A stretch of DNA of 64,000 bases from Flavobacteriales bacterium (GTDB taxonomy: Bacteria > Bacteroidota > Bacteroidia > Flavobacteriales_F > PHOS-HE28): contig JAHBUK010000001.1 of assembly GCA_019638115.1 (NCBI GenBank), positions 186,001-250,000 of the forward strand, written 5' to 3'. Each line of letters begins with the position of its first letter. Within the stretch, counting starts at the first letter, position 1. Positions 37,935-46,076 of the stretch are shown here, in pieces. Position numbers and translations under genes: made by a program. The notes below the pieces were generated by a model. It did not search any database. It was not told the origin of the DNA and worked only from the letters and a program-made list of their open reading frames with translations.

Positions 37935-39241
37935 GGCCGCGCTTGCTCGATGATGTTCAGGATGGCCTCCCGCCAACCTCCGTTCGCCCTGTCGTCGCCC
38001 AGGAAGCTCTCGTGCCAAAGCCCGGTGAAGGTGCCGTTCACAGCGCGCACCCTTCCCACCAATTCCGCTGCGTGGGCCATGGCATCCGCAGGGCTCAGTT
38101 GCAACTTGTGACGCAGGGTGTTGTCCATCACGGCAAAGGGATGCACCTCCAGATCCGTGGCCCGCTCTTCCAGCAGATCGTACCACTGATAGGGTGTACA
38201 GGTCCCTGCCCGGAAGCCGATGCGATCGTGCAGGCCCATGCTATGGTCCTCCGTAATGCCGGCCGCCTGCAGTTCGCGGTAGGTATCGGGTATCCGCATC
38301 CGCAGGAAATGCTGGCGGGAAACACGCACCTCCGTGCCCAACACCTTTGCAAGGGATCCCATCTCAGCAGCAGTCCTGCCGAGCGTGGTGGAACTTGTAT
38401 AGGAAGGATGGATGCCCACGGTGGCCCAGCGTTTTAGTCCGCGCAACCGATCGGCATAAGCTGTGTGTTGGATGGGCACGGCGTGGTCCCAAGTACCCCG
38501 GGCTGCATTGAGCACGAACACGACCGAACGATCCGCACATGTAGGGATCACTTCGGCCAAGTGGGCATACACGTCGTAGGGGTCCGGGCGAGCACCGACC
38601 AGCGTGCGATAACGCTCCAACAGCTCCTCACTACGACCGGAAAGAAGGTCACGAGCAGCCGATCCCAAGGTGCGCCACAGGGGCCTTCCCGCATACTTGA
38701 AGCCGTTGTCCAGATCGATGGTGAACACCTGCCGGTACCGGCGCAGCGGAGCAGGCACGCGTGGATCGATGAGCGCCCATTGCGCAGCGAGTTGCAATGC
38801 CCATTCATCCACCAGCGGCCTATGCAAGTATCCATGCCTGGCACCATGAAGTGCCGCAGTGCTTGGGCGACCGTGTTGATCCATGGGTAGGTCGCCGTAT
38901 TCCTCCATTCGACTGAGCAGGAAGAACGCTGCGGAAAAAAGATCGTATGGAAGTGCTCCCCCCGCGACCGGGAACAGGATGGGAACACCTTGGTGCTCCC
39001 CGACCGCCGGATCAGGGATGTTCGCCCCCTTGTCGGAAAGCAGGCCATCGGGCACAACATGAAATGCGCCTGCCGGGGCATGGGTGCCGTAATACAGCAG
39101 AGGTGCTTCGGAAGGCAATGCCCCAGCGCGTGGCCCAAGAATTCCCACGCGCCAACCGAGCATGCGCTCCAACACCTGCCGCACCGCGTAACCGGCACGG
39201 GGAGTGTGATCCTCAAGAACAACGTTCACGGTAGGGCGCAT
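37931..39241 (-). CDS. Polysaccharide deacetylase family protein
   Basis: 436 residues from ATG 39241 (MRPTVNVVLEDHTPRAGYAV); the frame is open further upstream into non-homologous sequence that overlaps wecB. The N-terminal 170 residues resemble the DUF7033-type module, and residues from about 175 show the NodB-like fold: VFTIDLDNGF (metal-binding Asp pair), VGIHPSYTSS (second motif with His) and a C-terminal HESFLGDD. It probably removes N-acetyl or O-acetyl groups from a polysaccharide. It is placed between wecB and the acyltransferase gene. Confidence 0.8.
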   Translation of the reverse strand: MRPTVNVVLEDHTPRAGYAVRQVLERMLGWRVGILGPRAGALPSEAPLLYYGTHAPAGAFHVVPDGLLSDKGANIPDPAVGEHQGVPILFPVAGGALPYDLFSAAFFLLSRMEEYGDLPMDQHGRPSTAALHGARHGYLHRPLVDEWALQLAAQWALIDPRVPAPLRRYRQVFTIDLDNGFKYAGRPLWRTLGSAARDLLSGRSEELLERYRTLVGARPDPYDVYAHLAEVIPTCADRSVVFVLNAARGTWDHAVPIQHTAYADRLRGLKRWATVGIHPSYTSSTTLGRTAAEMGSLAKVLGTEVRVSRQHFLRMRIPDTYRELQAAGITEDHSMGLHDRIGFRAGTCTPYQWYDLLEERATDLEVHPFAVMDNTLRHKLQLSPADAMAHAAELVGRVRAVNGTFTGLWHESFLGDDRANGGWREAILNIIEQARP

Positions 39242-39282
39242 GCAGCCAAGGCAACGCTGGAAAGGTAACGGAGTTGTCCGCC

Positions 39283-40428
39283 TCAGCCCGCGAGCGCTGC
39301 ACAAATGCGCTCGGCAGCATGACCATCGCCATACAAGGCAGGCGCAACACCCATCTCCTGCGCCAGGTAGTACTGCACGGCATTGGCGATCCGCCCAGGA
39401 TCCGCATCCACCAGCACGGCCCAGCCGTGGTCCAGCAGTTCCACCCATTCCGTGGTGGACCGCAACACGACCACCGGCTTGCCGAAGAAGAAAGCCTCCT
39501 TCTGCACACCTCCGGAATCCGTGAGCACCAAGCGGCTGTTGCGTTCCAAGGCGATCATGTCCAGGAAACCGGCCGGGGGGATCAACTTCAGGCCTTCGCC
39601 TTGCTCTATGCGCTGCATCAAGTCGGCAGGCAACAGCTCGTCCATCCGCTTGCGGGTGCGCGGGTGCAGGGGCCACACCACCGGCAGGCCATGGTCCGCG
39701 TGGATGCTGAGCAGGCTGCGGACCAGTCGCTCCAAGCGCTGGGCATCGTCGGTGTTGTTGTCTCGGTGTATCGTGGCCAGTACGAAACTGCCGGGCTGCA
39801 GCCCCAGTCCTTCAAGCACCTTGCTGCGTTGTGCTGCCAGTTGGGCGAAATGCAGGCTGTTGTCGTACATCACGTCGCCGGAAAGCACCACGGATGGCCG
39901 GTCGATCGTGGGCTGGGCATCCTCGTGGTCCGGGAAGCCCTCCTGCACCAAGTTGCGCACGGCGGTGCCTGTTGGGCAGAACAGCCAGGTGCTGCTGTGA
40001 TCGCACACGATACGGTTCAGTTCCTCGGGCATGGAACGGTCCCGCGAACGCAGGCCGGCCTCCACATGAGCCACTGGGATCCGCAGTTTCGCTGCGGCCA
40101 AGGCACCTGCCAGGGTGCTGTTGGTATCCCCATAAAGCAACACGATGTCGGGTGCCAGGTCGAGCAGGTGCTGCTCTATGCCCTCCAGCATGCGGGCGGT
40201 CTGCACCGCATGCGTCCCGGAACCCACATGGAGTTGGATCGCTGGCGCCGGTATGCCCAGTTCGGAGAAGAACACCTCGGACATGTTGGCATCGTAGTGC
40301 TGGCCGGTGTGCAGGATGATCTCCTCCAAACGCCCTTGGAAATGCGCGGCGATGGCTCTGCTGATGGCGGCCGCCTTGATGATCTGGGGCCTGGCCCCTA
40401 CCACGGTGAGTATGCGCTTCATCCGCAT
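39283..40428 (-). CDS. wecB: UDP-N-acetylglucosamine 2-epimerase (non-hydrolysing)
   Basis: 381 residues; ATG 40428 overlaps the radC stop (TGATG), and MKRILTVVGARPQ at 40422 is an alternative. It interconverts UDP-GlcNAc and UDP-ManNAc. Motifs: VGARPQIIKAAAI, TGQHYDANMSEVFF, LLYGDTNSTLAGALAA, HVEAGLRSRD and TDSGGVQKEAFFF. UDP-ManNAc is the expected donor for the TagA/WecG transferase at 42971. It is separated from the main polysaccharide locus by radC and rpsT but transcribed in the same direction. Confidence 0.95.
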   Translation of the reverse strand: MRMKRILTVVGARPQIIKAAAISRAIAAHFQGRLEEIILHTGQHYDANMSEVFFSELGIPAPAIQLHVGSGTHAVQTARMLEGIEQHLLDLAPDIVLLYGDTNSTLAGALAAAKLRIPVAHVEAGLRSRDRSMPEELNRIVCDHSSTWLFCPTGTAVRNLVQEGFPDHEDAQPTIDRPSVVLSGDVMYDNSLHFAQLAAQRSKVLEGLGLQPGSFVLATIHRDNNTDDAQRLERLVRSLLSIHADHGLPVVWPLHPRTRKRMDELLPADLMQRIEQGEGLKLIPPAGFLDMIALERNSRLVLTDSGGVQKEAFFFGKPVVVLRSTTEWVELLDHGWAVLVDADPGRIANAVQYYLAQEMGVAPALYGDGHAAERICAALAG

Positions 40429-41129
40429 CAACTAAGCATGCCGTTGTCGGCAAAGCTGAAATAGCCCGTTGCGGTGATAATGAGATGATCCTGCACGGTG
40501 ATGTCGAGTATACGGCCGCCTTCGGTGAGCTTCCGGGTAAGCCGGATATCCTCTTCACTGGGCCTTAACTGGCCACTGGGGTGGTTGTGGCACAACACCA
40601 CCGAGGAGGCCCGCTGCTCCAACGCCCGCTTGAAGATGACCTTGGGATCCGCCACGGTACCGTGCAGTCCGCCTTGGCTGATGCGGCAATGGCTCAGCAA
40701 GCGATTGCCCCTGTCCATCATCACGAGCCAGAACTCCTCGTGGGGGAGATCGGCCAGATCGGGTCTCACCACTTCATAGGCATGCACACTGCTTGCGATC
40801 AAGGGCCGTTGACGGGGTTCGGCATCACGCCGGCGACGACCCAGTTCCAAGGCGGCGGCGATGGTCACGGCCTTGGCATCACCCACGCCCTTGTACTTCT
40901 TCAGGTCGGCAACGCTCAGCCGGCCCAATGCATGCAGGTCATCGTGCACATCGGCCAGGATGCGCTTGCAGAGGTCCAATGCGCTTTCACGCACACTGCC
41001 GGACCCGATCAGGATGGCCAGCAGTTCCGCATTGGAGAGCGTACCTGGCCCTTGGTTGGCGAGCTTCTCCCGTGGACGATCATCTTCCGCCCAATTGCGG
41101 ATGCTGCGCTTGCCGATGGTATCCTGCAT
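40428..41129 (-). CDS. radC: RadC family protein (JAB/MPN domain)
   Basis: 233 residues. N-terminal helix-hairpin-helix region (LGRLSVADLKKYKGVGDAKA) and C-terminal JAMM-type metal site: EEFWLVMMDRGNRLL, then VVLCHNHPSGQLRPSEED (HxH...S..D) and DHLIITATGYFSF. The name comes from an old DNA-repair assignment that did not hold; the biochemical role is uncertain. First gene of the overlapping series to yjjG and 71 bp after rpsT. Confidence 0.93.
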   Translation of the reverse strand: MQDTIGKRSIRNWAEDDRPREKLANQGPGTLSNAELLAILIGSGSVRESALDLCKRILADVHDDLHALGRLSVADLKKYKGVGDAKAVTIAAALELGRRRRDAEPRQRPLIASSVHAYEVVRPDLADLPHEEFWLVMMDRGNRLLSHCRISQGGLHGTVADPKVIFKRALEQRASSVVLCHNHPSGQLRPSEEDIRLTRKLTEGGRILDITVQDHLIITATGYFSFADNGMLS

Positions 41130-41200
41130 GGAACGGGTGGGTGGTAATAAGAACAGGTCCCCGAGAGGACCTGTCCAAGATAACGGAATGTGGGATCGTC

Positions 41201-41455
41201 CTATTTCAGGGCGCTCACGTGGCGGACCACGGAAGACTTGAGGTTGGACGCCTTGTTCTTGTGGATGATGTTGTTCTTGGCCAACTTGTCCAGCATGGAA
41301 CTCACTTCGGGCAGGAGCTTCTCAGCTTCTTTCTTGTCGGTGAGTGCGCGCAGCTTGCGGACCGCATTGCGCGTGGTCTTGTGCTGGTAGCGGTTACGCT
41401 CGTTGCGGGTCTCGGTTTGGCGGATCCGCTTCAGGGCTGACTTGTGATTGGCCAT
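41201..41455 (-). CDS. rpsT: 30S ribosomal protein S20
   Basis: 84 residues: [20 protein letters not shown], then [12 protein letters not shown] and a C-terminal [14 protein letters not shown] segment, the classical basic helical-bundle protein of the small subunit. It has its own promoter (TATATTTG at 41491-41498). Confidence 0.96.
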   Translation of the reverse strand: MANHKSALKRIRQTETRNERNRYQHKTTRNAVRKLRALTDKKEAEKLLPEVSSMLDKLAKNNIIHKNKASNLKSSVVRHVSALK

Positions 41456-41490
41456 GTCTTCGATGTTCCTATTTCCCCGGAAAGGGACGG

Positions 41491-41498
41491 CAAATATA
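41491..41498 (-). promoter_or_regulatory. -7 element of rpsT
   Basis: Minus strand TATATTTG (TAnnTTTG), 35 bp upstream of the rpsT start. The -33 region has no clear TTG. Confidence 0.5.
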
Positions 41499-41528
41499 GA
41501 TCCTTCTGTGGATCCATAGCACCCTCCA

Positions 41529-41559
41529 CAAAAAAGAAAGGCCCCGGGTGGGGCCTTTC
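41529..41559 (-). terminator. Terminator of the phosphoglycosyltransferase gene
   Basis: 10-bp perfect stem GAAAGGCCCC / GGGGCCTTTC with loop ACCC read on the minus strand, followed by a T-rich tract (TTCTTTTTT). It lies 18 bp after the gene at 41577. Confidence 0.85.
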
Positions 41560-41576
41560 GCGTGCTGAAATGCCGA

Positions 41577-42725
41577 TCAATAGGCGTTAGGGTCCTTCTG
41601 GAACATGTTGGTGACGGTCTTCACCACAATGCGCAGATCCAACCAGAACGACCAGTTCTCCAGGTACCACACGTCCAATTCCACACGGCGTTCCATCAGC
41701 TCGGGGGTGCGGGTCTCGCCGCGGAACCCGTTCACTTGGGCCCAGCCCGTGATGCCTGGCCGCACGAAATGGCGCACCATGTATTTGTCGATGATGTCCC
41801 GGTATTGGTCGTTGAGGCGCAGGGGGTGCGGACGGGGCCCCACGACGCTCATGTGCCCAAAGAGCACATTCAGGAACTGGGGCATCTCATCCAGGTTGCT
41901 CTTCCGCAGGAAGGCGCCCACCTTGGTAACACGCGGGTCGTTCTTGGTGGCCTGCTTCACATCGGCCTCTTTGTTCATGCGCATGCTCCGGAACTTCCAG
42001 CATACGAACTCTTGATTGTCCTTGCCCAAGCGGATCTGCTTGAAGAACACGGGGCCTCGGCCGGACAATTTCACCAGGATCGCCAGAATTGGGAACAACC
42101 AAGTGAAGATGAACAGAATGACCGCGATGGAGAACACGATGTCGAATGCGCGCTTCAATACACGCTCAAAGGGCTTGTCCAAAGGCTCGTGTCGCAACTT
42201 GCTTACGGGCACTGCACCATGGAACTCCAACCCGGAGGAGTTCACGACCGGGATGAAGCTCTCCGCACTGGGTATCACCCGAAAACGGATGGTGTTCCGT
42301 TCGCAGAACTCCATCAGATCGGTGATGTCTTGCTTACGCGTGCCGGGCAGGGCGCAATACACGATATCGATGCGGTTCTGAATGGCGAACGATCGCACCG
42401 CGGCGATGTCGCCCATGCGGCGCTCCTCCAAACCACCGTCCAATGGGGTATCATTGAAAATGCCCCGGAAACGGTAGCCACGTACGGTCTGGTCCTCGCA
42501 GTACTGGAATATCTCCTGTGCTGCCGGACCGTCACCAACGATCACCAAGTCCTTGACCGTGGTCAAGGGCTCGAGCGTGAGTACTTTGTTGATGCCGGTC
42601 TGCACGTTCTGCAAGCTTAATTTTCCCGAACGGAGCAAGGTACTGAGTTCAGCACTCAGTTCCCCGTTACCCGCGAGCCTACCTCCCGGGCCTTCATTCT
42701 CTTTCACGTGTATCGTCTTCTCCAT
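41577..42725 (-). CDS. Polyprenyl-phosphate sugar-1-phosphate transferase (WcaJ/Pgl-like), short form
   Basis: 382 residues. It starts surface-polysaccharide repeat synthesis by moving a sugar-phosphate to undecaprenyl phosphate. The catalytic C-terminal half is complete: [20 protein letters not shown] (re-entrant membrane helix), [49 protein letters not shown], and [20 protein letters not shown]. Residues 60-180 form a Rossmann-like region ([15 protein letters not shown]). The N-terminal four-helix membrane region of typical WcaJ-type proteins (about 460 residues) is absent; the first 55 residues are soluble. Own promoter and terminator. Confidence 0.9.
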   Translation of the reverse strand: MEKTIHVKENEGPGGRLAGNGELSAELSTLLRSGKLSLQNVQTGINKVLTLEPLTTVKDLVIVGDGPAAQEIFQYCEDQTVRGYRFRGIFNDTPLDGGLEERRMGDIAAVRSFAIQNRIDIVYCALPGTRKQDITDLMEFCERNTIRFRVIPSAESFIPVVNSSGLEFHGAVPVSKLRHEPLDKPFERVLKRAFDIVFSIAVILFIFTWLFPILAILVKLSGRGPVFFKQIRLGKDNQEFVCWKFRSMRMNKEADVKQATKNDPRVTKVGAFLRKSNLDEMPQFLNVLFGHMSVVGPRPHPLRLNDQYRDIIDKYMVRHFVRPGITGWAQVNGFRGETRTPELMERRVELDVWYLENWSFWLDLRIVVKTVTNMFQKDPNAY

Positions 42726-42771
42726 GCTGTCTTTGTCCAGTAGGCTTTATGGAGCTTCCTTTAGAGTTTGC

Positions 42772-42802
42772 CAAAAGTACCCCGTCACCTCCCCCATGTC
42801 AA
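42772..42802 (-). promoter_or_regulatory. Promoter of the phosphoglycosyltransferase gene
   Basis: Minus strand TTG (42802-42800), 20 bp spacer, TACTTTTG (42779-42772): a full match to the Bacteroidota consensus, 46 bp upstream of ATG 42725. Confidence 0.7.
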
Positions 42803-42970
42803 TACTCGTCGATAAAAAATGGGCATTTGTCGAAAACATTCTTGACACACACCCACCAACGCAGTGCCAAAAAATCATCTATCCCACTGATGAACAGGCA
42901 CTTGGCCACCACACACTCCTTTCAACACGTCCAACCCGAACTTCAAGCTGGTGGGAACGCAGCTCCGTGC

Positions 42971-43738
42971 CTAAGCCGGGCGCCTAACAAGATGGCGCAG
43001 CACAAGCACTACGAACCGCGTATTCGTGACCAGGTATCGCTTCCACAAACGACGAGGCTCCAGACAAAGGCGGTACAACCACTCCAGGCTTAGGTCGCGC
43101 ATCCACTTTGGAGCCCGCGTGTCCACACCTGCATAAAGCAGGAAGGCACCTCCCAGGCCAAGCATCAACCCATCTACCCGGCCTTTCATGGCCGCCATCC
43201 ATCGCTCCTGCTTCGGGCAGCCCAGAGAGACCATTACGATGTTGGCCCCGGAAGCATTGATCCGGGCTGCTTCCGCAGCAAGGTCCATACGTTCCAGCGG
43301 CATGAAGGGTGGTGCGTGATTGCCTGCAAAGCGGATCCCTGGGTATTCCTGTCGCGCACGTTCCATCATGCGCTGCTGCACCTCATCAGTTCCGCCGTAC
43401 AGGTACACGGAAAGTCCATGAGCGCTTGCTTTCGCCAATAAGGCCGGTAACAGGTCGTTGCCCGCAACACGCTCCTGCTTCACGCCATGGAAAAGCTTCA
43501 GGCATTTGACAATGGGCATGCCATCGGCTGTTGCGTGATCGGCTTGGGCCACCACTTGGGCAAACTCCTTGTCGCCGTGGCACTCCATGGTCATATGCAC
43601 ATTTACGCAGCACACGTACGTAGACCTGCGCTCTGCCGCATAGTGCACAAAGGCGTCAAGTTGCTCGTCGAAGCCACCCAAGGTGATGTCCGCAGCAATG
43701 ACCCGCTTACGCGGAAAAGAAGCTTGCACTCCGCTCAT
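42971..43738 (-). CDS. WecG/TagA/CpsF-family glycosyltransferase
   Basis: 255 residues; start ATG 43738 overlaps the epimerase stop (ATGA). Family pattern: VCCVNVHMTMECHGDKEF, ATADGMPIVKCLKL, RVAGNDLLPALL, GVYLYGGTDEV-like segment and NIVMVSLGCPKQERWM. Family members transfer N-acetylmannosamine(uronic acid) from its UDP donor onto an undecaprenyl-linked sugar. With wecB in the same region, ManNAc is the likely sugar (inference). Last gene of a three-gene minus-strand unit. Confidence 0.9.
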   Translation of the reverse strand: MSGVQASFPRKRVIAADITLGGFDEQLDAFVHYAAERRSTYVCCVNVHMTMECHGDKEFAQVVAQADHATADGMPIVKCLKLFHGVKQERVAGNDLLPALLAKASAHGLSVYLYGGTDEVQQRMMERARQEYPGIRFAGNHAPPFMPLERMDLAAEAARINASGANIVMVSLGCPKQERWMAAMKGRVDGLMLGLGGAFLLYAGVDTRAPKWMRDLSLEWLYRLCLEPRRLWKRYLVTNTRFVVLVLRHLVRRPA

Positions 43739-44763
43739 GCCCTTGCCGTGGTCTTGTTCACACGTGCATCCCGGAATTCAGGAGCTTGCACGGAATGGCT
43801 GACCTCATCGTACCAGCGCACCATGATGGCGGCTCCCTGCGACATGCTGAATGGGGCTTCACCAAAAGCACCGACCGTGCGGTCCATTGGCGTTATGTAA
43901 TCGCTGGTCATACTGCGGAAGCGGGTGGATGTGATCGGAAAGCGCAGTCCGATGGTCTTCAACACATCGCCGAACAGGGCGGCCGCACGCACCACGAACG
44001 TGGGGATGTAACGCACCGGTTTGCCCACCAGTTCCTTGGAGATGGCTTCAACCCAGACCTTCAGATCCACCGGGGCATCACCTACATAGAACACCTTGCC
44101 GGCCACTTTGTCGGAAGATGCCTCCAACATCCGTGCGATCTGCCAGACCACATTCCCCACATAACCATAGGAGCGAACGACGGTGCCTTTGCCGGGATGG
44201 AAGTAAAGTCCCTTGCGCATCACCTTGAACATCACATCGCGGTAGCGCAGGCTCCAAGGCCCCCAGATGGTGGTAGGGCGAATGATGGTCCAGGGTATGC
44301 TCAGACCGGCTTCACGCGTGGCCATCTCGGTCATGCGCTTCGATTCCCCATAAACCGTGAACGGCTTGAAATCTAGGTCATGCGAAGGCTGGTGGCCGGC
44401 CTCGCAAACGAACTGTGTACTGGTGACGATGATGCGTTGAACGGAAGGACTCCCCTTCACCACTTCCAAAAGAATGCGGGTGCCTTCATGGTTCTGGATG
44501 TAGGCATCAACATCATGCAGCTCATCGGTATCGGTACGGGCGGCCAGGTGCACCACATGGGTGGGTTGGAATTCGGCGAATACTTGGGCCATAGCGGATC
44601 GGTCCATGATGTTCACCTCGCGCCAGAACTCCTTCTGCGCAATGTTCAAGGGTGGGCTCCAATCCACGTTCAAGAGCTGCACCCCTGGGTGATCATGGTA
44701 GTGCTCCACCAGATTGGTACCAATGAATCCGGATGCCCCGGTTATAAGCAGACGCATGCTCAT
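43735..44763 (-). CDS. NAD-dependent sugar epimerase/dehydratase
   Basis: 342 residues; ATG 44763 overlaps the GT4 stop (TGATG). Short-chain dehydrogenase of the extended type: LLITGASGFIGTNLVEHY (NAD site), VVHLAARTDTDE, catalytic YxxxK in TVYGESKRMTE and RPTTIWGPW. The substrate cannot be told; the family includes UDP-sugar epimerases and related reductases. Coupled with the glycosyltransferases on both sides. Confidence 0.88.
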   Translation of the reverse strand: MSMRLLITGASGFIGTNLVEHYHDHPGVQLLNVDWSPPLNIAQKEFWREVNIMDRSAMAQVFAEFQPTHVVHLAARTDTDELHDVDAYIQNHEGTRILLEVVKGSPSVQRIIVTSTQFVCEAGHQPSHDLDFKPFTVYGESKRMTEMATREAGLSIPWTIIRPTTIWGPWSLRYRDVMFKVMRKGLYFHPGKGTVVRSYGYVGNVVWQIARMLEASSDKVAGKVFYVGDAPVDLKVWVEAISKELVGKPVRYIPTFVVRAAALFGDVLKTIGLRFPITSTRFRSMTSDYITPMDRTVGAFGEAPFSMSQGAAIMVRWYDEVSHSVQAPEFRDARVNKTTARA

Positions 44764-45890
44764 CAAGCTTCGGAAACGGCAATGAGCTCACGCTCCATCG
44801 CCTTGTGAAATGCCTCCAACGTAAGCTCGGCGAGAAAGATGCGCCTTCCCTCCTGACCCATGCTTTCGCGCAGCAAAGGGTCCTGGGCCAAACGCAACAA
44901 GCCGGCAGCCACTGCCTGCGCATCTTTCACCGGAACCAGTATCCCGCTGCGCCCATCCGCCACGACCGATGGTATACCCCGCCAAAACGTACTGACCACC
45001 GGCTTTGCGAACTGCATCGCCTCTACGAGCACCAGTCCGAAACTTTCTGCTTCGAAGTAGCTTGGAAAACAGAAAACATCACAGGCTGCGAAGTGACCGA
45101 ACTTCTCGGCATCCCTGCGCACACCAAGGAACTGGACTTTATCGTCGAGCCCGCGCGAACGGACCCACTCCGAACACTCCTGCTCGTAGTTCGGGTCGCC
45201 CCACTTGCCCATCAACTCCAAACGGGCCTGAACACCTTGCTGCAACAGAAGCTCAAACGCTTGAAGCAGAACGGACACACCTTTTGAGGGAATGAGCACA
45301 CCGGTGAAGAGTATCACGAGCGGCTCACCGGGGCTTGCGGAACGCTCCGGCACACTGCCACGCATATCCGGAACACCGTTGGGGATGACCACGTCCCTTT
45401 TAGTGCGAAAGACCTTTCCGTCCTCCGGATTCTGGGCAGCGGTGCGGATGGAAAGAGCCGGTCTGCCATATGCATACCTGAACAGGGGCCTAAGAAGCGC
45501 CGGAAGCGCGGCACTGAACGACGAAACTCCACCAGCGTGAAAATGGAAGACCACTTTTCGGAACATCCAACGCGTGGCACACAGTAGAACGATATCCCGA
45601 AGAACAGGGACCATGTTCGGACCACTTGGGGGGTAATACAGCACACGTGTGCCGTATCGAATGCGGGCGACCCAAATGCGCATGATGGTCGCGAAGAGCA
45701 CCAGAACTTTGCGGTAAGCGAATTTGCCCACACTCTCCATATCCTCGGAGAACGCCATCCGCACGTGGTACAGGTCCAGCCTGGGTGACCTCAGCTTGAG
45801 CAACTCCTCGATCATGACCGCCTGACCACCAAATGGAGGAGGCGTTTGACCCACAATGAGTATGCGGTAGGGCTTGTTCGGCTTTGGCAC
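44763..45890 (-). CDS. Glycosyltransferase family 4
   Basis: 375 residues with a GTG start; no upstream in-frame start exists and the next Met would cut into the N-terminal Rossmann fold (YRILIVGQTPPPFGGQAVMI). GT-B type: ILFTGVLIPSKGVSVLLQAF, VQFLGVRRDAEKF and the donor-binding FPSYFEAESFGLVLVEAMQF motif with the EX7E pattern. Promoter box TACTTTTG lies four bases upstream of the GTG, so the transcript is probably leaderless. First gene of the unit GT4-epimerase-TagA. Confidence 0.9.
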   Translation of the reverse strand: MPKPNKPYRILIVGQTPPPFGGQAVMIEELLKLRSPRLDLYHVRMAFSEDMESVGKFAYRKVLVLFATIMRIWVARIRYGTRVLYYPPSGPNMVPVLRDIVLLCATRWMFRKVVFHFHAGGVSSFSAALPALLRPLFRYAYGRPALSIRTAAQNPEDGKVFRTKRDVVIPNGVPDMRGSVPERSASPGEPLVILFTGVLIPSKGVSVLLQAFELLLQQGVQARLELMGKWGDPNYEQECSEWVRSRGLDDKVQFLGVRRDAEKFGHFAACDVFCFPSYFEAESFGLVLVEAMQFAKPVVSTFWRGIPSVVADGRSGILVPVKDAQAVAAGLLRLAQDPLLRESMGQEGRRIFLAELTLEAFHKAMERELIAVSEA

Positions 45891-45894
45891 GGCA

Positions 45895-45902
45895 CAAAAG
45901 TA
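45895..45902 (-). promoter_or_regulatory. -7 element of the GT4-epimerase-TagA unit
   Basis: Minus strand TACTTTTG, four bases before the GTG start at 45890. No clear TTG at the -33 distance. Confidence 0.4.
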
Positions 45903-46076
45903 CCTGCGCCACGCACCCGCCCATTTGCAGTGACAGGGCAGGCATCAACGATCGGGCGTGTATCCCAAGCACACCCAGCTCAGCGGATCCGTCGACATCT
46001 TCGGCCATTTCGTCGGAAAGATGCAACCCAATGGGAGCTGTTGCGGTTGAACCGGGCCTATTGATCCACAGACACG

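Noticed and set aside
37934-38186. Longer acyltransferase start at 38186
   Set aside because: The extra 84 residues overlap the deacetylase gene and are Arg/Gly/His-rich mirror sequence; ATG 37934 gives the usual ATGA coupling.
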